From: RGIG4079 sp045646905
GTDB lineage: Bacteria; Bacteroidota; Bacteroidia; Bacteroidales; Muribaculaceae
Assembly: GCA_045646905.1 (NCBI GenBank)
Contig: JAZRLP010000021.1
Location: 1-64,000 of the forward strand
Direction of reading: 5' to 3'
Length of the DNA: 64,000 nt
Shown here piece after piece: positions 17,126-26,380 of the stretch. The notes beneath the pieces are model-generated. The model was not told the origin of the DNA. It ran no database searches and was given only the letters and a program-made list of their open reading frames with translations. Both the position numbers and the translations under genes were made by a program. Numbering within the stretch: position 1 is the stretch's first letter; every line of letters begins with the position of its first letter.

Positions 17126-19003
17126 TTACCTACCCAATAGGAGTAACAAGATATTTATATCGCTGGGCGAAATTCCAGGTATGCGTGAAGCTTGAGCCAC
17201 CGTCTCGGGATTAATTCTTTCAAGCTTTTGGCGAGCCTCGGTAGATAGCGATTTAATGTCGGCATAATTAATTTTGCCTGCAAGTTTAACTCCTTCAAGA
17301 CGGCGAATCTTATCGGCAATCAACTGCTCACGGTCAATATATCCTTGATATTTTATCAATATTTCGGCTGCCTCAATTATCTCTTCTCGGCGAGATACTT
17401 CTATCGCATTGAGGTGTTCTTGCAATGCCTTAATGTGTGGGGCAAGCATCAAAATCGACAGTTGCGGACGCAATATCAAGTCATACAATTTCACTCCTTG
17501 CTTTAATGGAGTTGTTCCCAACTTTTCTAATGCAGGATTAATCAATGCGGGCTTAATTGAAAAATCACGCGCAAAGTTTATCAAAGCATCGCGTTGTGTT
17601 TTTTTTGACTGCATAAGATCATAACGTTCTTGTGTTACCAACCCTATTTCATAGCCTCGTGGAGTGAGACGCATATCGGCATCATCTTGACGAAGGAGAA
17701 TACGATATTCGGCACGCGAGGTAAACATGCGATATGGTTCATCAACGCCCTTTGTAACGAGGTCATCAATCAACACCCCGATGTAGGCTTCATCGCGAGC
17801 CAATACAAATGATGATTTTCCATGCGCCGAGGCATCGGCATTAATACCAGCAACCAACCCTTGCCCTGCTGCCTCTTCATAGCCAGTTGTACCATTTACC
17901 TGTCCAGCAAAATACAACCCTTTCACAAGTTTTGTCTCAAGAGTGTGATGCAACTGAGTAGGATCAAAGAAGTCATACTCTATAGCGTAACCAGGACGGT
18001 ATATCTGCACATCGGCAAGCGCAGGAACTGTGCGCAAAGCATCAATCTGTATATTCAATGGCAATGATGATGAAAAACCATTGAGATAAAACTCTTGCGT
18101 ATCCTCTCCTTCGGGCTCAAGGAACAATTGATGCTCTTGCTTATCGGCAAAAGTAACAATTTTCGTTTCGATACTGGGACAATATCGAGGGCCTATACTT
18201 TGTATTTGTCCATTATAAAGAGGCGAATCGGGCAAACCATTACGCAATATTTCGTGCGTAGTGGGATTGGTGAAAACAGTATAACAACTACGCTGTTTTA
18301 ATTCGCGCTTAACATCGGGAAGATATGAAAAACTATGAAAATCATCTTCTCCCTCTTGTGGAGTGGTCAATTCCCATTTCACACTACGCCCATCAATACG
18401 AACAGGTGTACCTGTTTTCATACGCTCAACAACGAAGCCCATTTCACGCAATTGCTCGGTAATTCCATGCGACGCAGGTTCCGAAACACGACCACCTTGA
18501 AGTTGAACACGACCTATATGCATCAATCCATTGAGGAATGTTCCTGCAGTGAGAACAACCGATTTTGCTTTAAAATCGACACCCAATGCAGTGTGAACTC
18601 CCTTAATTTGGCCATCTTCGATAAGCAAACCAGTTACCGAATCTTGCCACATTGATAGATTGGGGGTATTTTCTAGAATGCGACGCCACTCGGCACTAAA
18701 TTTCATGCGGTCACTTTGCGCACGCGGGCTCCACATAGCCGGCCCTTTAGAGCGGTTGAGCATACGGAATTGTATGGCCGTACGGTCGGTTACAATACCC
18801 ATTTGACCACCCAAAGCATCAATTTCACGCACAATTTGCCCTTTAGCAATGCCACCAACTGCTGGATTACAACTCATTTGAGCAATCTTGTTCATATCCA
18901 TTGTTATGAGAAGGGTTGATGACCCCAATCGAGCCGAAGCCGAAGCTGCTTCACAGCCGGCATGGCCAGCACCCACAACAATTACATCATATTCAAACTT
19001 CAT
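17126..19003 (-). CDS. mnmG: tRNA uridine 5-carboxymethylaminomethyl modification enzyme MnmG (GidA)
   Basis: FAD-dependent subunit of the MnmEG complex, which installs the cmnm5 group on U34 of tRNAs reading two-fold split codon boxes. The 625-aa sequence starts with the FAD Rossmann motif VIVVGAGHAGCEAA and holds the family segments IGPRYCPSIETKI, TGYEEAAGQGLVAGINA and FTSRAEYRILLRQDDADMRL. The C-terminal helical domain ends with SRIPGISPSDINILLLLL. Full length, on the same strand and 19 bp after ybeY, so probably one operon. Its gap to apt carries a parS-type site, recalling the gidA-parAB association near origins in other bacteria. Confidence 0.97.
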   Translation of the reverse strand: MKFEYDVIVVGAGHAGCEAASASARLGSSTLLITMDMNKIAQMSCNPAVGGIAKGQIVREIDALGGQMGIVTDRTAIQFRMLNRSKGPAMWSPRAQSDRMKFSAEWRRILENTPNLSMWQDSVTGLLIEDGQIKGVHTALGVDFKAKSVVLTAGTFLNGLMHIGRVQLQGGRVSEPASHGITEQLREMGFVVERMKTGTPVRIDGRSVKWELTTPQEGEDDFHSFSYLPDVKRELKQRSCYTVFTNPTTHEILRNGLPDSPLYNGQIQSIGPRYCPSIETKIVTFADKQEHQLFLEPEGEDTQEFYLNGFSSSLPLNIQIDALRTVPALADVQIYRPGYAIEYDFFDPTQLHHTLETKLVKGLYFAGQVNGTTGYEEAAGQGLVAGINADASAHGKSSFVLARDEAYIGVLIDDLVTKGVDEPYRMFTSRAEYRILLRQDDADMRLTPRGYEIGLVTQERYDLMQSKKTQRDALINFARDFSIKPALINPALEKLGTTPLKQGVKLYDLILRPQLSILMLAPHIKALQEHLNAIEVSRREEIIEAAEILIKYQGYIDREQLIADKIRRLEGVKLAGKINYADIKSLSTEARQKLERINPETVAQASRIPGISPSDINILLLLLGR

Positions 19004-19022
19004 ATTGAGATATTAATTAATT

Positions 19023-19463
19023 TCAATTCATTGCCCTATACATCTCAAGAGCCTCATTTTCAAAACCTTCCATTATTTCTCGTTCACCCTCGCCCTTGTC
19101 ATCTATACCACAAAGGTGCAACACTCCGTGAATTATAACTCTATGTAATTCAGCTTCATAAGTAGCACCAACCAACTCAGAGTTGCTTGCTACCGTATCG
19201 AGAGAGATAAACATATCGCCACTTATGAGCTTGCCACGAGAGTAGTCAAATGTGATGATATCGGTATAATAATCATGTTGAAGGAACTGACGGTTTACTT
19301 CTATAATCTTCTCATCATCGCAAAAGATATAGGTCAGAGGTCCCACAATTTTACCGTGCGACTTTGCCACCTCTACAATCCATTTGCAAATTTTTTCAAA
19401 ATCGATAGCAGGCTGTTCTACCCTTTCGCAAATAATTTGAATTTTATCGGTCGTCATTTTCAA
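19023..19463 (-). CDS. ybeY: Endoribonuclease YbeY
   Basis: Metal-dependent RNase needed for 16S rRNA 3' processing and ribosome quality control. The 146-aa sequence carries HRVIIHGVLHLCGIDDKGEGE near residue 112. The first two zinc histidines of the HGxLHLxGxxH motif are present, but the third is Asp (GIDD). I recall a similar change in other Bacteroidetes YbeY proteins. The start is placed at the first Met, 15 bp downstream of a good minus-strand promoter; a Met two codons later is an alternative. It leads the cluster with mnmG, apt and uvrC. Confidence 0.93.
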   Translation of the reverse strand: MKMTTDKIQIICERVEQPAIDFEKICKWIVEVAKSHGKIVGPLTYIFCDDEKIIEVNRQFLQHDYYTDIITFDYSRGKLISGDMFISLDTVASNSELVGATYEAELHRVIIHGVLHLCGIDDKGEGEREIMEGFENEALEMYRAMN

Positions 19464-19478
19464 AAAGTTTTTAACCTA

Positions 19479-19510
19479 CAAATGTAACGATTTTTATTTT
19501 TTGTTACAAT
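19479..19510 (-). promoter_or_regulatory. Promoter of ybeY (minus strand)
   Basis: Read on the minus strand: ATTG (19510-19507), a 20-bp spacer, then TACATTTG (19486-19479), a good match to the Bacteroidetes promoter. The remaining gap to alkD (about 19511-19759) holds nothing else I recognise. Confidence 0.7.
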
Positions 19511-19759
19511 AGCAATTTTCATGTCAATTTTCAAAAAAAACTACACTTCACCACCTCACAGCCTCCCAAATGGTAAAAATGGAGCAAAAAGGGGGAAATG
19601 AGCGATTTTTCTGATCTTATGAACAAAACACCAAAAACACATACTAAACCCCTCTTTTTACGCAAGATACACCTCATTTTAACGCCACGAGAATCGAAAA
19701 TTTAAATCGCACTTGATACTCGGGTCGCAATTTCAGCCTCTCACGCAACAAAAAATCAC

Positions 19760-19767
19760 TATCTTTG
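19760..19767 (+). promoter_or_regulatory. -7 element of alkD that decides its start
   Basis: TATCTTTG matches TAnnTTTG. Transcription from it would begin near 19772, inside the upstream part of the longest open frame, so the ATG at 19782 must be the start and the leader is only about 10 bases. Confidence 0.65.
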
Positions 19768-19781
19768 ACAAAAAAATTGAG

Positions 19782-20486
19782 ATGATAGAAATTTGGCAAG
19801 AAGAACTTCGCAAAGCATCTAATCCCAAAAAAATAAAAATTTTCATGTCGTTTTTCAAAACCGGGAAAGGCGAGTATGGCGAAGGTGATAAATTTATAGG
19901 ATTGTCGGTTCCCGAAAATCGTCGCATCGCACGAAAATATCTCGATGCCGATTTCAATACCATCGACAAGATGATTCAACATGAAATTCATGAATTTCGT
20001 CTTTCGGGTTTTATATGCTTGGTCGAAAAATATAAAAGGAGCAAAAATCAAGATGAACAAAACGGCATAGTTGAATTCTATGTTACACGTGGAACATTTG
20101 CTAATAATTGGGATCTGGTTGACCTATCGGCACCCTATATATTAGGTGCAAATATGCTCAAATCCCCCAACCCATCATTGCTCGACCAATTAAGCCACAG
20201 CGACAACCTATGGCTTCAGCGCATTGCCATTGTATCAACCCTTACACTGGTGCGTAAAAAACGATTTGACGATGCTCTACGCCTCTCACAACGCTACTTA
20301 TCGCACTCCCACCCCTTAATTCACAAAGCCACAGGGTGGATACTACGCGAAATAGGGAAAAAAGATGAGGCTATTTTGCTTAATTTTCTCGAAAATTATG
20401 CTCCTACTATGCCTCGCACAGCCCTTCGCTATGCCATCGAACGACTCTCGCCCGAACAGCGACAACACTTTATGCTTAAAAAGTAA
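19782..20486 (+). CDS. DNA alkylation repair protein, AlkD-like
   Basis: A 234-aa all-helical HEAT-repeat protein of the AlkD glycosylase family, which removes bulky or charged N3/N7-alkylated bases without flipping them. Family features are VPENRRIARKYL, NNWDLVDLSAPYILG (the Trp-Asp pair used in AlkD catalysis) and LWLQRIAIVSTLTLVRKKRF. The start is the ATG at 19782 because the promoter lies inside the 23 codons that would precede it. The gene also contains a parS-like 16-mer at 20081-20096 within its coding sequence. Confidence 0.9.
   Translation: MIEIWQEELRKASNPKKIKIFMSFFKTGKGEYGEGDKFIGLSVPENRRIARKYLDADFNTIDKMIQHEIHEFRLSGFICLVEKYKRSKNQDEQNGIVEFYVTRGTFANNWDLVDLSAPYILGANMLKSPNPSLLDQLSHSDNLWLQRIAIVSTLTLVRKKRFDDALRLSQRYLSHSHPLIHKATGWILREIGKKDEAILLNFLENYAPTMPRTALRYAIERLSPEQRQHFMLKK
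20081..20096. other. Second parS-like site, inside alkD
   Basis: TGTTACACGTGGAACA keeps both half sites TGTT-CACGTG-AACA; relative to the consensus only position 12 differs (G for A). It lies about 3 kb from the first site, a spacing typical of clustered parS sites. Confidence 0.65.
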
Positions 20487-20507
20487 AGATTTTTACGAAA
20501 AACTAAT

Positions 20508-20515
20508 TAAATTTG
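20508..20515 (+). promoter_or_regulatory. -7 element of metY
   Basis: TAAATTTG matches TAnnTTTG, 26 bp before the start codon. The 55-bp gap is too short for a SAM riboswitch. Confidence 0.6.
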
Positions 20516-20541
20516 CACCCAAATAACAATCATATAATAAC

Positions 20542-21825
20542 ATGTCACAAAAATTCAAACCCGAAACCCTCTGCGTTCAAGCTGGGTGGACTCCTAAAAA
20601 AGGAGAGCCTCGTGTGCTCCCTATCTACCAAAGCACTACATTTAAATATGACACAAGCGAGCAAATGGCACGCCTATTTGACCTCGAAGATAGTGGCTAT
20701 TTCTATACACGACTCCAAAACCCCACTAACGATGCTGTAGCTGCTAAAATTGCTGCTCTCGAAGGTGGTGTTGCTGCTATGCTCACATCGAGCGGACAAG
20801 CAGCCAATTTCTATGCTATTTTCAACATTTGCGAAGCCGGCGACCACTTCATCAGTTCTTCGGCAATATATGGTGGCACATTCAACCTATTTAGTGTTAC
20901 ACTCAAGAAATTAGGCATCGAAGTTACATTCATCAACCCCGATGCTACTGAAGAAGAAATCGAAGCTGCAATTCGCCCAAATACCAAAGCGTTATTTGGC
21001 GAAACAGTATCAAATCCATCGCTTGATGTGCTTGATATTGAGAAATTTGCACGCGTAGCACATCGCAATGGCATGCCTCTCATTATTGATAACACATTCC
21101 CCACTCCTATCAACTGCCGACCATTTGAATGGGGTGCCGACATCGTTATCCACTCTACAACTAAATACATGGACGGACACGCTACCAGTGTGGGTGGTGT
21201 AATAGTTGATAGTGGTAATTTTGACTGGGACGCACATGCCGAAAAATACCCTGGACTTTGCACTCCCGATGAGTCATATCACGGCCTCACCTACACCAAA
21301 GCATTTGGCAAAATGGCTTTCATCACCAAAGCTACAGCACAATTGATGCGCGACCTTGGTAGCATTCAATCGCCACAAAATGCGTTCTTGCTCAACCTTG
21401 GACTCGAAACACTTCACTTGCGTATGCCACGCCACTGCGAAAACGCGCTTAAAGTGGCTCAATTCCTTGAAAGCGATCCTCGCGTAGCATGGGTAAATTA
21501 TTGCGACCTTCCTGGTAACAAATACTACGATTTGGCTAAAAAATATATGCCAAATGGCTCTTGTGGTGTGATTTCATTTGGTCTTAAAGGTGGCCGCGAA
21601 GAGTCAATTAAATTTATGGATTCGCTCAAGTTTGTGGCAATCGTGACACATGTTGCCGATGCTCGCACTTGCGTGCTTCACCCAGCAAGCCACACACACC
21701 GTCAGTTGAGCGACCAACAACTCATTGAAGCTGGCGTGCGCCCCGACTTGATTCGCCTATCGGTGGGCATTGAGAATGTCGATGACATTATCGACGACAT
21801 CAAGCAAGCACTTGACGCACAATAA
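20542..21825 (+). CDS. metY: O-acetylhomoserine aminocarboxypropyltransferase (O-acetylhomoserine sulfhydrylase)
   Basis: PLP enzyme of the Cys/Met metabolism family that uses sulfide (or methanethiol) and O-acetylhomoserine to make homocysteine (or methionine). The 427-aa protein has the typical start FKPETLCVQAGW, the phosphate-binding SSGQAAN segment, and the PLP lysine Lys208 in HSTTKYMDGH. The C-terminal TCVLHPASHTHRQLS and RLSVGIENVDDII motifs bind substrate carboxylates. The length (over 420) separates it from cystathionine synthases (about 380-400). It has its own promoter and terminator, so it is monocistronic. Confidence 0.95.
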   Translation: MSQKFKPETLCVQAGWTPKKGEPRVLPIYQSTTFKYDTSEQMARLFDLEDSGYFYTRLQNPTNDAVAAKIAALEGGVAAMLTSSGQAANFYAIFNICEAGDHFISSSAIYGGTFNLFSVTLKKLGIEVTFINPDATEEEIEAAIRPNTKALFGETVSNPSLDVLDIEKFARVAHRNGMPLIIDNTFPTPINCRPFEWGADIVIHSTTKYMDGHATSVGGVIVDSGNFDWDAHAEKYPGLCTPDESYHGLTYTKAFGKMAFITKATAQLMRDLGSIQSPQNAFLLNLGLETLHLRMPRHCENALKVAQFLESDPRVAWVNYCDLPGNKYYDLAKKYMPNGSCGVISFGLKGGREESIKFMDSLKFVAIVTHVADARTCVLHPASHTHRQLSDQQLIEAGVRPDLIRLSVGIENVDDIIDDIKQALDAQ

Positions 21826-21859
21826 TATAGCACTACCCTACCGGTACAAATAATTTATT

Positions 21860-21899
21860 GAGCATTGACTTGATTAACCCAAGTTGATGCTCTTTTTTT
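21860..21899 (+). terminator. Terminator of metY
   Basis: A 13-bp stem with two G-U pairs (GAGCATTGACTTG and CAAGTTGATGCTC) and a 7-base loop, then TTTTTTT. Confidence 0.92.
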
Positions 21900-22024
21900 G
21901 TCCCTTTCTTTATAACACGCCCCCTACTCCAATCAACTTTTAGAGTCGCGATTTGTTTTTTATACTAAAATTTTTTGTACCTTTAAAGTGCAAAATTTTG
22001 TCTTAACTATATAATCATACGACC

Positions 22025-23683
22025 ATGAATATTTTCTGCAAAAACATCAATTGCTATGTTTCGTTTAAAGGTGGAGAAACTCTCGCAACTATTTTCGATC
22101 GATTAAAAGAACAAATCAACATAACTCCCATTTGCGCTCGCGTAAATAACAAAACCGAAGACCTCAACTACCCAGTTTTTGGGCCCAAACAAGTAGAATT
22201 CCTCTCTAAAGAGAGTGGTTCGGGTCAACGAGTATATATCCGCTCCCTTTGCATGATTCTATATAAAGCCGTTTGCGACATTTTGCCGGGAGTTCGTTTG
22301 CGCATTGAGCATTCGATAGCCCGAGGATATTATTGTCGATTAGAGGGCAAAAAAACGATGTCAGACGATGTTGTGGCACAAATACGCAGCCGCATGCAAG
22401 AGATTGTTGCCGAAAACATTCCATTTGTTCGCAAAGAGCAACTCACCAGCGATGTAATAACCATTTTTGAGCGACAAGGGTTACACGACAAAGTGCAACT
22501 ACTCAAAACTACTCACGACCTTTACACCGTGTATTATGAACTCGGCAATATATGCGACAGTTACTACGGAAATCTTGCCACCTCAACAGGCCAAATTGAT
22601 GTGTTTGACCTTATTCCATATAAAGATGGAATGTTGCTACTGGGCTTTGACAAACAAAATCCTTCTCAACCAGCAACTCCATCGGTGCAAGAAAAAATGT
22701 TTAACGCATTTACCGAATACACAAGTTTTAATCGCATCATAGGTATAAAAAATGTGGGAGAGCTCAATAGTGCCACCTTGCGAGGAAAGACATCCGACCT
22801 CATCAATGTAGCCGAGGCTCTCCACGAAAAGAAAATAGGGCGCATATCGGACGACATAACAAGTCGATACAAAGAGGGTGGGGCACGCATCGTTCTCATT
22901 GCTGGTCCATCATCATCGGGCAAAACAACAACCACCAAGCGATTGGCCATTCAATTGATGACTAATCTTCTTGTGCCTAAACTCATTTCACTCGACGACT
23001 ATTTTGTTGACCGCGTCAATACTCCTCTCGACGAAGATGGCGAATATGACTACGAGTCGCTCTACGCGCTTGATTTAGAGCAATTCAACCACGATCTCAA
23101 CGCACTTCTCAATGGGGAAGAGGTAGCATTGCCCACCTACAACTTTGAGCGTGGTTGTCGCGAATACAAAGGCAACACATTGAAACTTGAGGAAAATTCA
23201 ATCCTTCTTATCGAAGGGATACATGGCCTTAACCCCGATCTCACCTCGCACATTGACGAGAAAATGAAATACAAACTCTATGTGTCGGCATTGACCACAC
23301 TTTCCATCGACGACCACAACTGGGTGCCAACAACCGACAACCGCTTGTTGCGTCGCATCATTCGCGATGCCAAATATCGTGGAGTGTCGGCCGAATCAAC
23401 CATTAAACGCTGGCCTAGTGTGCGTCGTGGCGAAGAGAAATGGATTTTCCCATACCAAGAAAATGCCGATGCCATGTTTAACTCATCACTACTATTTGAA
23501 CTTGGCGTAATAAAAGAATATGGCGAAGAGGTGTTGAAACATGTGCCACGCGACATTCCCGAATATGGCGAAGCCATTCGTTTGCGTCGATTCTTGAATT
23601 ATTTCACACCCATCAGCGACCAAGTGATACCTCATACCAGCCTTCTACGCGAATTCCTCGGTGGCAGTTCGTTCCATTATTAA
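22025..23683 (+). CDS. Long-form uridine kinase-like nucleoside kinase
   Basis: A 552-aa cytosolic P-loop kinase. The C-terminal 280 residues are a uridine kinase/phosphoribulokinase-type domain with Walker A GPSSSGKTTTTKRLA (294 on) and the later SLDDYFVDR, LPTYNFERG and LLIEGIHGLNP motifs. The N-terminal 200 residues resemble the TGS and second additional domains of threonyl-tRNA synthetase (IEHSIARGYYCRLEG), a fusion seen in this Bacteroidetes/Firmicutes subfamily. The true substrate of the long form is not settled. A weak TACCTTTA element lies about 40 bp upstream. The downstream hairpin at 23718 probably ends the transcript. Confidence 0.87.
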   Translation: MNIFCKNINCYVSFKGGETLATIFDRLKEQINITPICARVNNKTEDLNYPVFGPKQVEFLSKESGSGQRVYIRSLCMILYKAVCDILPGVRLRIEHSIARGYYCRLEGKKTMSDDVVAQIRSRMQEIVAENIPFVRKEQLTSDVITIFERQGLHDKVQLLKTTHDLYTVYYELGNICDSYYGNLATSTGQIDVFDLIPYKDGMLLLGFDKQNPSQPATPSVQEKMFNAFTEYTSFNRIIGIKNVGELNSATLRGKTSDLINVAEALHEKKIGRISDDITSRYKEGGARIVLIAGPSSSGKTTTTKRLAIQLMTNLLVPKLISLDDYFVDRVNTPLDEDGEYDYESLYALDLEQFNHDLNALLNGEEVALPTYNFERGCREYKGNTLKLEENSILLIEGIHGLNPDLTSHIDEKMKYKLYVSALTTLSIDDHNWVPTTDNRLLRRIIRDAKYRGVSAESTIKRWPSVRRGEEKWIFPYQENADAMFNSSLLFELGVIKEYGEEVLKHVPRDIPEYGEAIRLRRFLNYFTPISDQVIPHTSLLREFLGGSSFHY

Positions 23684-23717
23684 GAAAAACTAAAGCATCA
23701 TAAAACATAACAGGGTA

Positions 23718-23742
23718 GGGGAGTCTCACTATGAGATTCCCC
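23718..23742 (+). terminator. GGGGAGTCTC hairpin after the kinase gene
   Basis: Stem GGGGAGTCTCA / TGAGATTCCCC with loop CTA. It lacks a proper T tract but sits 34 bp after the stop. The same stem sequence recurs at 26381-26408. Confidence 0.65.
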
Positions 23743-23783
23743 TCGCTACTTAATTATTCAACTATATACTTGCCCATATCAAC

Positions 23784-23791
23784 TATTTTTG
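23784..23791 (+). promoter_or_regulatory. -7 element of the acyltransferase gene
   Basis: TATTTTTG matches TAnnTTTG; transcription would begin near 23797, which rules out the TTG start at 23798 and supports the ATG at 23831. Confidence 0.6.
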
Positions 23792-23830
23792 TGAATTTTG
23801 CACCACGAATTCATAAAAATTAAGAAGATT

Positions 23831-24847
23831 ATGTCATCTAATCAACCAATTAACAAGAAACGAATAGGCTATATCGATGCTCTTCGTGGTTTTACTATGA
23901 TACTTGTAGTATGCATCCATGTTGCCACCTTTTCTCATGTTAATGTAAACCCTTATTCCGATTTTTTCTCTCTTTTTAGAATGCCACTATTTTTCTTCAT
24001 AAGTGGATTTATTTTATATAAAAAAGAGCAAATTTGGAATTTTACCAACTCTATTAAATTCCTCTCTAAGAAACTTTTAGTACAAATCATACCCACTGCT
24101 ATTTTTCTATCTCTTTTTCTGTTTATTCTATCAGCCGAATTCAAACAAAGAGGGCTAAATGGATATTGGTTTACTGTTGCATTATTTGAATACTTTGTTG
24201 TTTACACATTGTTCAACTTCATATGCCGAAAACAAATCATCACCAACATTATTTTGGCCGTCATAGGAGTTGTTTTCTACTATTTAGCCTACGACCCCAT
24301 GCGTTTTAGCGACACACCCATTTTCAATGACTTTATAGTGCACCCCTTTGGGTACTTTATATTCTTTCTTTTTGGCACAATAGTCAAGAAATATTTCGAT
24401 AAAATCATTCGTTACATATTTGGCAACAACACCATCATGTTGATTATCATATCGTTAATGTTGGTTGGCGCTATATTTTTCATTAAAGACTATTGCGCTA
24501 TATTTGCAACAAAATTAGCACTGTCTATTCTTGGCATTCTATCCTTCTTCTATTTCTTTATGAAGAATGGCGACTATATGGATAACTCACGCATAGGTAA
24601 ATCCCTTCAATTTATAGGCCGTCGAACTCTCGACATCTATCTGCTTCACTATTTCTTTGTAAACGGCTCTTTATCTTGGATTAAAAATTTCAGCATTAAT
24701 TCTCCATCAATTAGATTTATCGCTTCAATACTCACAAGTTTCGTCATAATTGGCATTTGCCTTCTAATTAGCAAATTCCTACGAACAAACCCACTATTAG
24801 GAAAAATCCTTTTCGGCGCAAAAATGCCCGAAAAAACCTTAAAATAG
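23831..24847 (+). CDS. Membrane acyltransferase 3 family protein
   Basis: A 338-aa integral membrane protein of the acyltransferase-3 (OafA/WecH-like) family, which transfers acetyl or other acyl groups to surface sugars. The signature start RIGYIDALRGFTMILVVCIH has the catalytic Arg (DALRG) and the His after the first helix. About ten membrane helices follow, with RMPLFFFISGFILYKK typical of the family. It is AT-rich and isolated, lying with the AbiE pair between two matching hairpins. The substrate cannot be deduced. The ATG at 23831 is set by the promoter. Confidence 0.87.
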   Translation: MSSNQPINKKRIGYIDALRGFTMILVVCIHVATFSHVNVNPYSDFFSLFRMPLFFFISGFILYKKEQIWNFTNSIKFLSKKLLVQIIPTAIFLSLFLFILSAEFKQRGLNGYWFTVALFEYFVVYTLFNFICRKQIITNIILAVIGVVFYYLAYDPMRFSDTPIFNDFIVHPFGYFIFFLFGTIVKKYFDKIIRYIFGNNTIMLIIISLMLVGAIFFIKDYCAIFATKLALSILGILSFFYFFMKNGDYMDNSRIGKSLQFIGRRTLDIYLLHYFFVNGSLSWIKNFSINSPSIRFIASILTSFVIIGICLLISKFLRTNPLLGKILFGAKMPEKTLK

Positions 24848-24901
24848 TATTTTTTTGAACAGATAATTGACTTTTACTCCATTATCTATTCAAATTTTTA
24901 C

Positions 24902-24909
24902 TATATTTG
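24902..24909 (+). promoter_or_regulatory. -7 element of the abiE operon
   Basis: TATATTTG matches TAnnTTTG, 22 bp before the antitoxin start. AbiEi proteins usually repress their own promoter; I see no clear inverted repeats here. Confidence 0.6.
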
Positions 24910-24931
24910 CATCGAAATTATTGTTTAGAAT

Positions 24932-25555
24932 ATGATGCAAGCTTCACAAATAGGAAACATTCCTTTTGATATAACCGCTATAAGTTCGTTATATCCTCAC
25001 ATCAAGTCGGTGGCCAACAAAGCAACCGAATTGGAAAAGAATAATGTCATCATAAGAATAAAAAAAGGATTGTATGTATTTTCTCCACAAGCGAGCGGCG
25101 CATTACTCTGCACCGAATTAATTGCAAACCATCTATATGGACCGTCCTACCTCTCAATGCACACCGCATTGCGCTATTACGGCCTCATCCCCGAGAGTGT
25201 TGCCTCCACAATATCAATGACCACAAAGCACTCTAAACAATATGACACCCCTATAGGTTATTTTCAATACATTTATTGCCCAACAAATTATTTTTCGATA
25301 GGAGTAAAAAGCATACAACACAAAAATATCGCCTATCTAATGGCTTCTCCCGAGAAAGCCTTGTGTGATTTGCTGATATACACCCCCAATCTCAATCTGC
25401 GATTTAAACATGAAGTTTTAACTTATCTAAAAGAAAACTTAAGACTTGATATGGAACAATTCTACAAAATGGATGTTTCTATTTTTAACGAATGTGCCAA
25501 AATTTGCAAGAAAAAATCTCTAATTAACAACATCATAAAAATATTATCTCGATAA
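24932..25555 (+). CDS. AbiEi-family antitoxin (type IV toxin-antitoxin)
   Basis: A 207-aa protein with the AbiEi layout: an N-terminal winged-helix DNA-binding domain (about 1-60, ending RIKKGLYVFSP) and a C-terminal antitoxin domain (LYGPSYLSMHTALRYYGLIP, then LMASPEKALCDLL). In known systems it represses the operon and antagonises the AbiEii nucleotidyltransferase. Its stop TAA shares a base with the toxin start (TAATG), a typical antitoxin-first coupled pair. The first two residues are both Met; either could start. Confidence 0.88.
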   Translation: MMQASQIGNIPFDITAISSLYPHIKSVANKATELEKNNVIIRIKKGLYVFSPQASGALLCTELIANHLYGPSYLSMHTALRYYGLIPESVASTISMTTKHSKQYDTPIGYFQYIYCPTNYFSIGVKSIQHKNIAYLMASPEKALCDLLIYTPNLNLRFKHEVLTYLKENLRLDMEQFYKMDVSIFNECAKICKKKSLINNIIKILSR

Positions 25556-26373
25556 TGGGGCTTTTCAATCAAATGCTATCGCAATACAACATTGTAACCG
25601 AAAATGATCGTCGCAATGCTATATATGAAGTGATGCAACAAATCACTTTAGCTGGTTTATATCGTGGTGGATTCTTTGACAAGGCAGCTTTTTATGGGGG
25701 TACTTGCTTAAGGATTTTTCATAATCTAAATCGATTTTCTGAAGACATGGACTTCTCCCTATTAGATAAAGACTCAACCTTCAATATTGAAGATTATTTC
25801 CCTTCAATTATCAAAGAATTTGAGTTATTGGGAAGAGAAGTTGTTATTACGAAGAAAGAAAAGAAAAATTTTGGTAAAGTAGAATCGGCATTCTTAAAAG
25901 ATGATACTGAAGTTTACGATGTTGCCTTTCAAACCGAAAAAAGTATGAAAATAAAAATTGAGGTTGACACTCAACCTCCTCTAAATTTTGCTACCGAACA
26001 AAAACTTCTTATTCAACCATTCTCATTTTTTACAAGATGTTTCACATTACCCAATTTATATGCTGGTAAAATGCACGCTCTTGTTTTTAGGACTTGGAAA
26101 AATCGCGTAAAAGGCCGTGATTGGTATGACTTTGAATGGTATATCAAAAATGGCATATCCCTTGATTTCCAACACCTTCAAGAACGCATCAAAGAATTTA
26201 ACGAAGTAGAGATGAGTAAAGATGTGTTTTTGATAAAACTAAAGGAACACATAGCCTCTACCGATATAAATTTAGTCAAAGCCGATGTAATGCCATTTAT
26301 CAAGAACCCAAAAGAACTGGAAATTTGGTCAACCGACTATTTCCTCCAACTTGCCGATATGATAAAATTATAG
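25555..26373 (+). CDS. AbiEii-family nucleotidyltransferase toxin
   Basis: A 272-aa DNA polymerase-beta-like nucleotidyltransferase of the AbiEii (DUF1814) family, the toxin of a type IV system linked to phage abortive infection. Known members block growth by nucleotide transfer to tRNA or binding GTP. The catalytic core reads FYGGTCLRIFHNLNRFSEDMDFSLL (a GG-T...S-E-D-x-D motif) with later KIEVDTQPPL (third Asp region), and the C-terminal KGRDWYDFEWYI motif is also family-typical. It is translationally coupled to the antitoxin gene. No adjacent phage or integrase gene is seen. Confidence 0.88.
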   Translation: MGLFNQMLSQYNIVTENDRRNAIYEVMQQITLAGLYRGGFFDKAAFYGGTCLRIFHNLNRFSEDMDFSLLDKDSTFNIEDYFPSIIKEFELLGREVVITKKEKKNFGKVESAFLKDDTEVYDVAFQTEKSMKIKIEVDTQPPLNFATEQKLLIQPFSFFTRCFTLPNLYAGKMHALVFRTWKNRVKGRDWYDFEWYIKNGISLDFQHLQERIKEFNEVEMSKDVFLIKLKEHIASTDINLVKADVMPFIKNPKELEIWSTDYFLQLADMIKL

Positions 26374-26380
26374 ATAAAAT

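Noticed and set aside
20487..20541. SAM riboswitch before metY
   Set aside because: The gap is only 55 bp and contains the promoter; no room for the aptamer.
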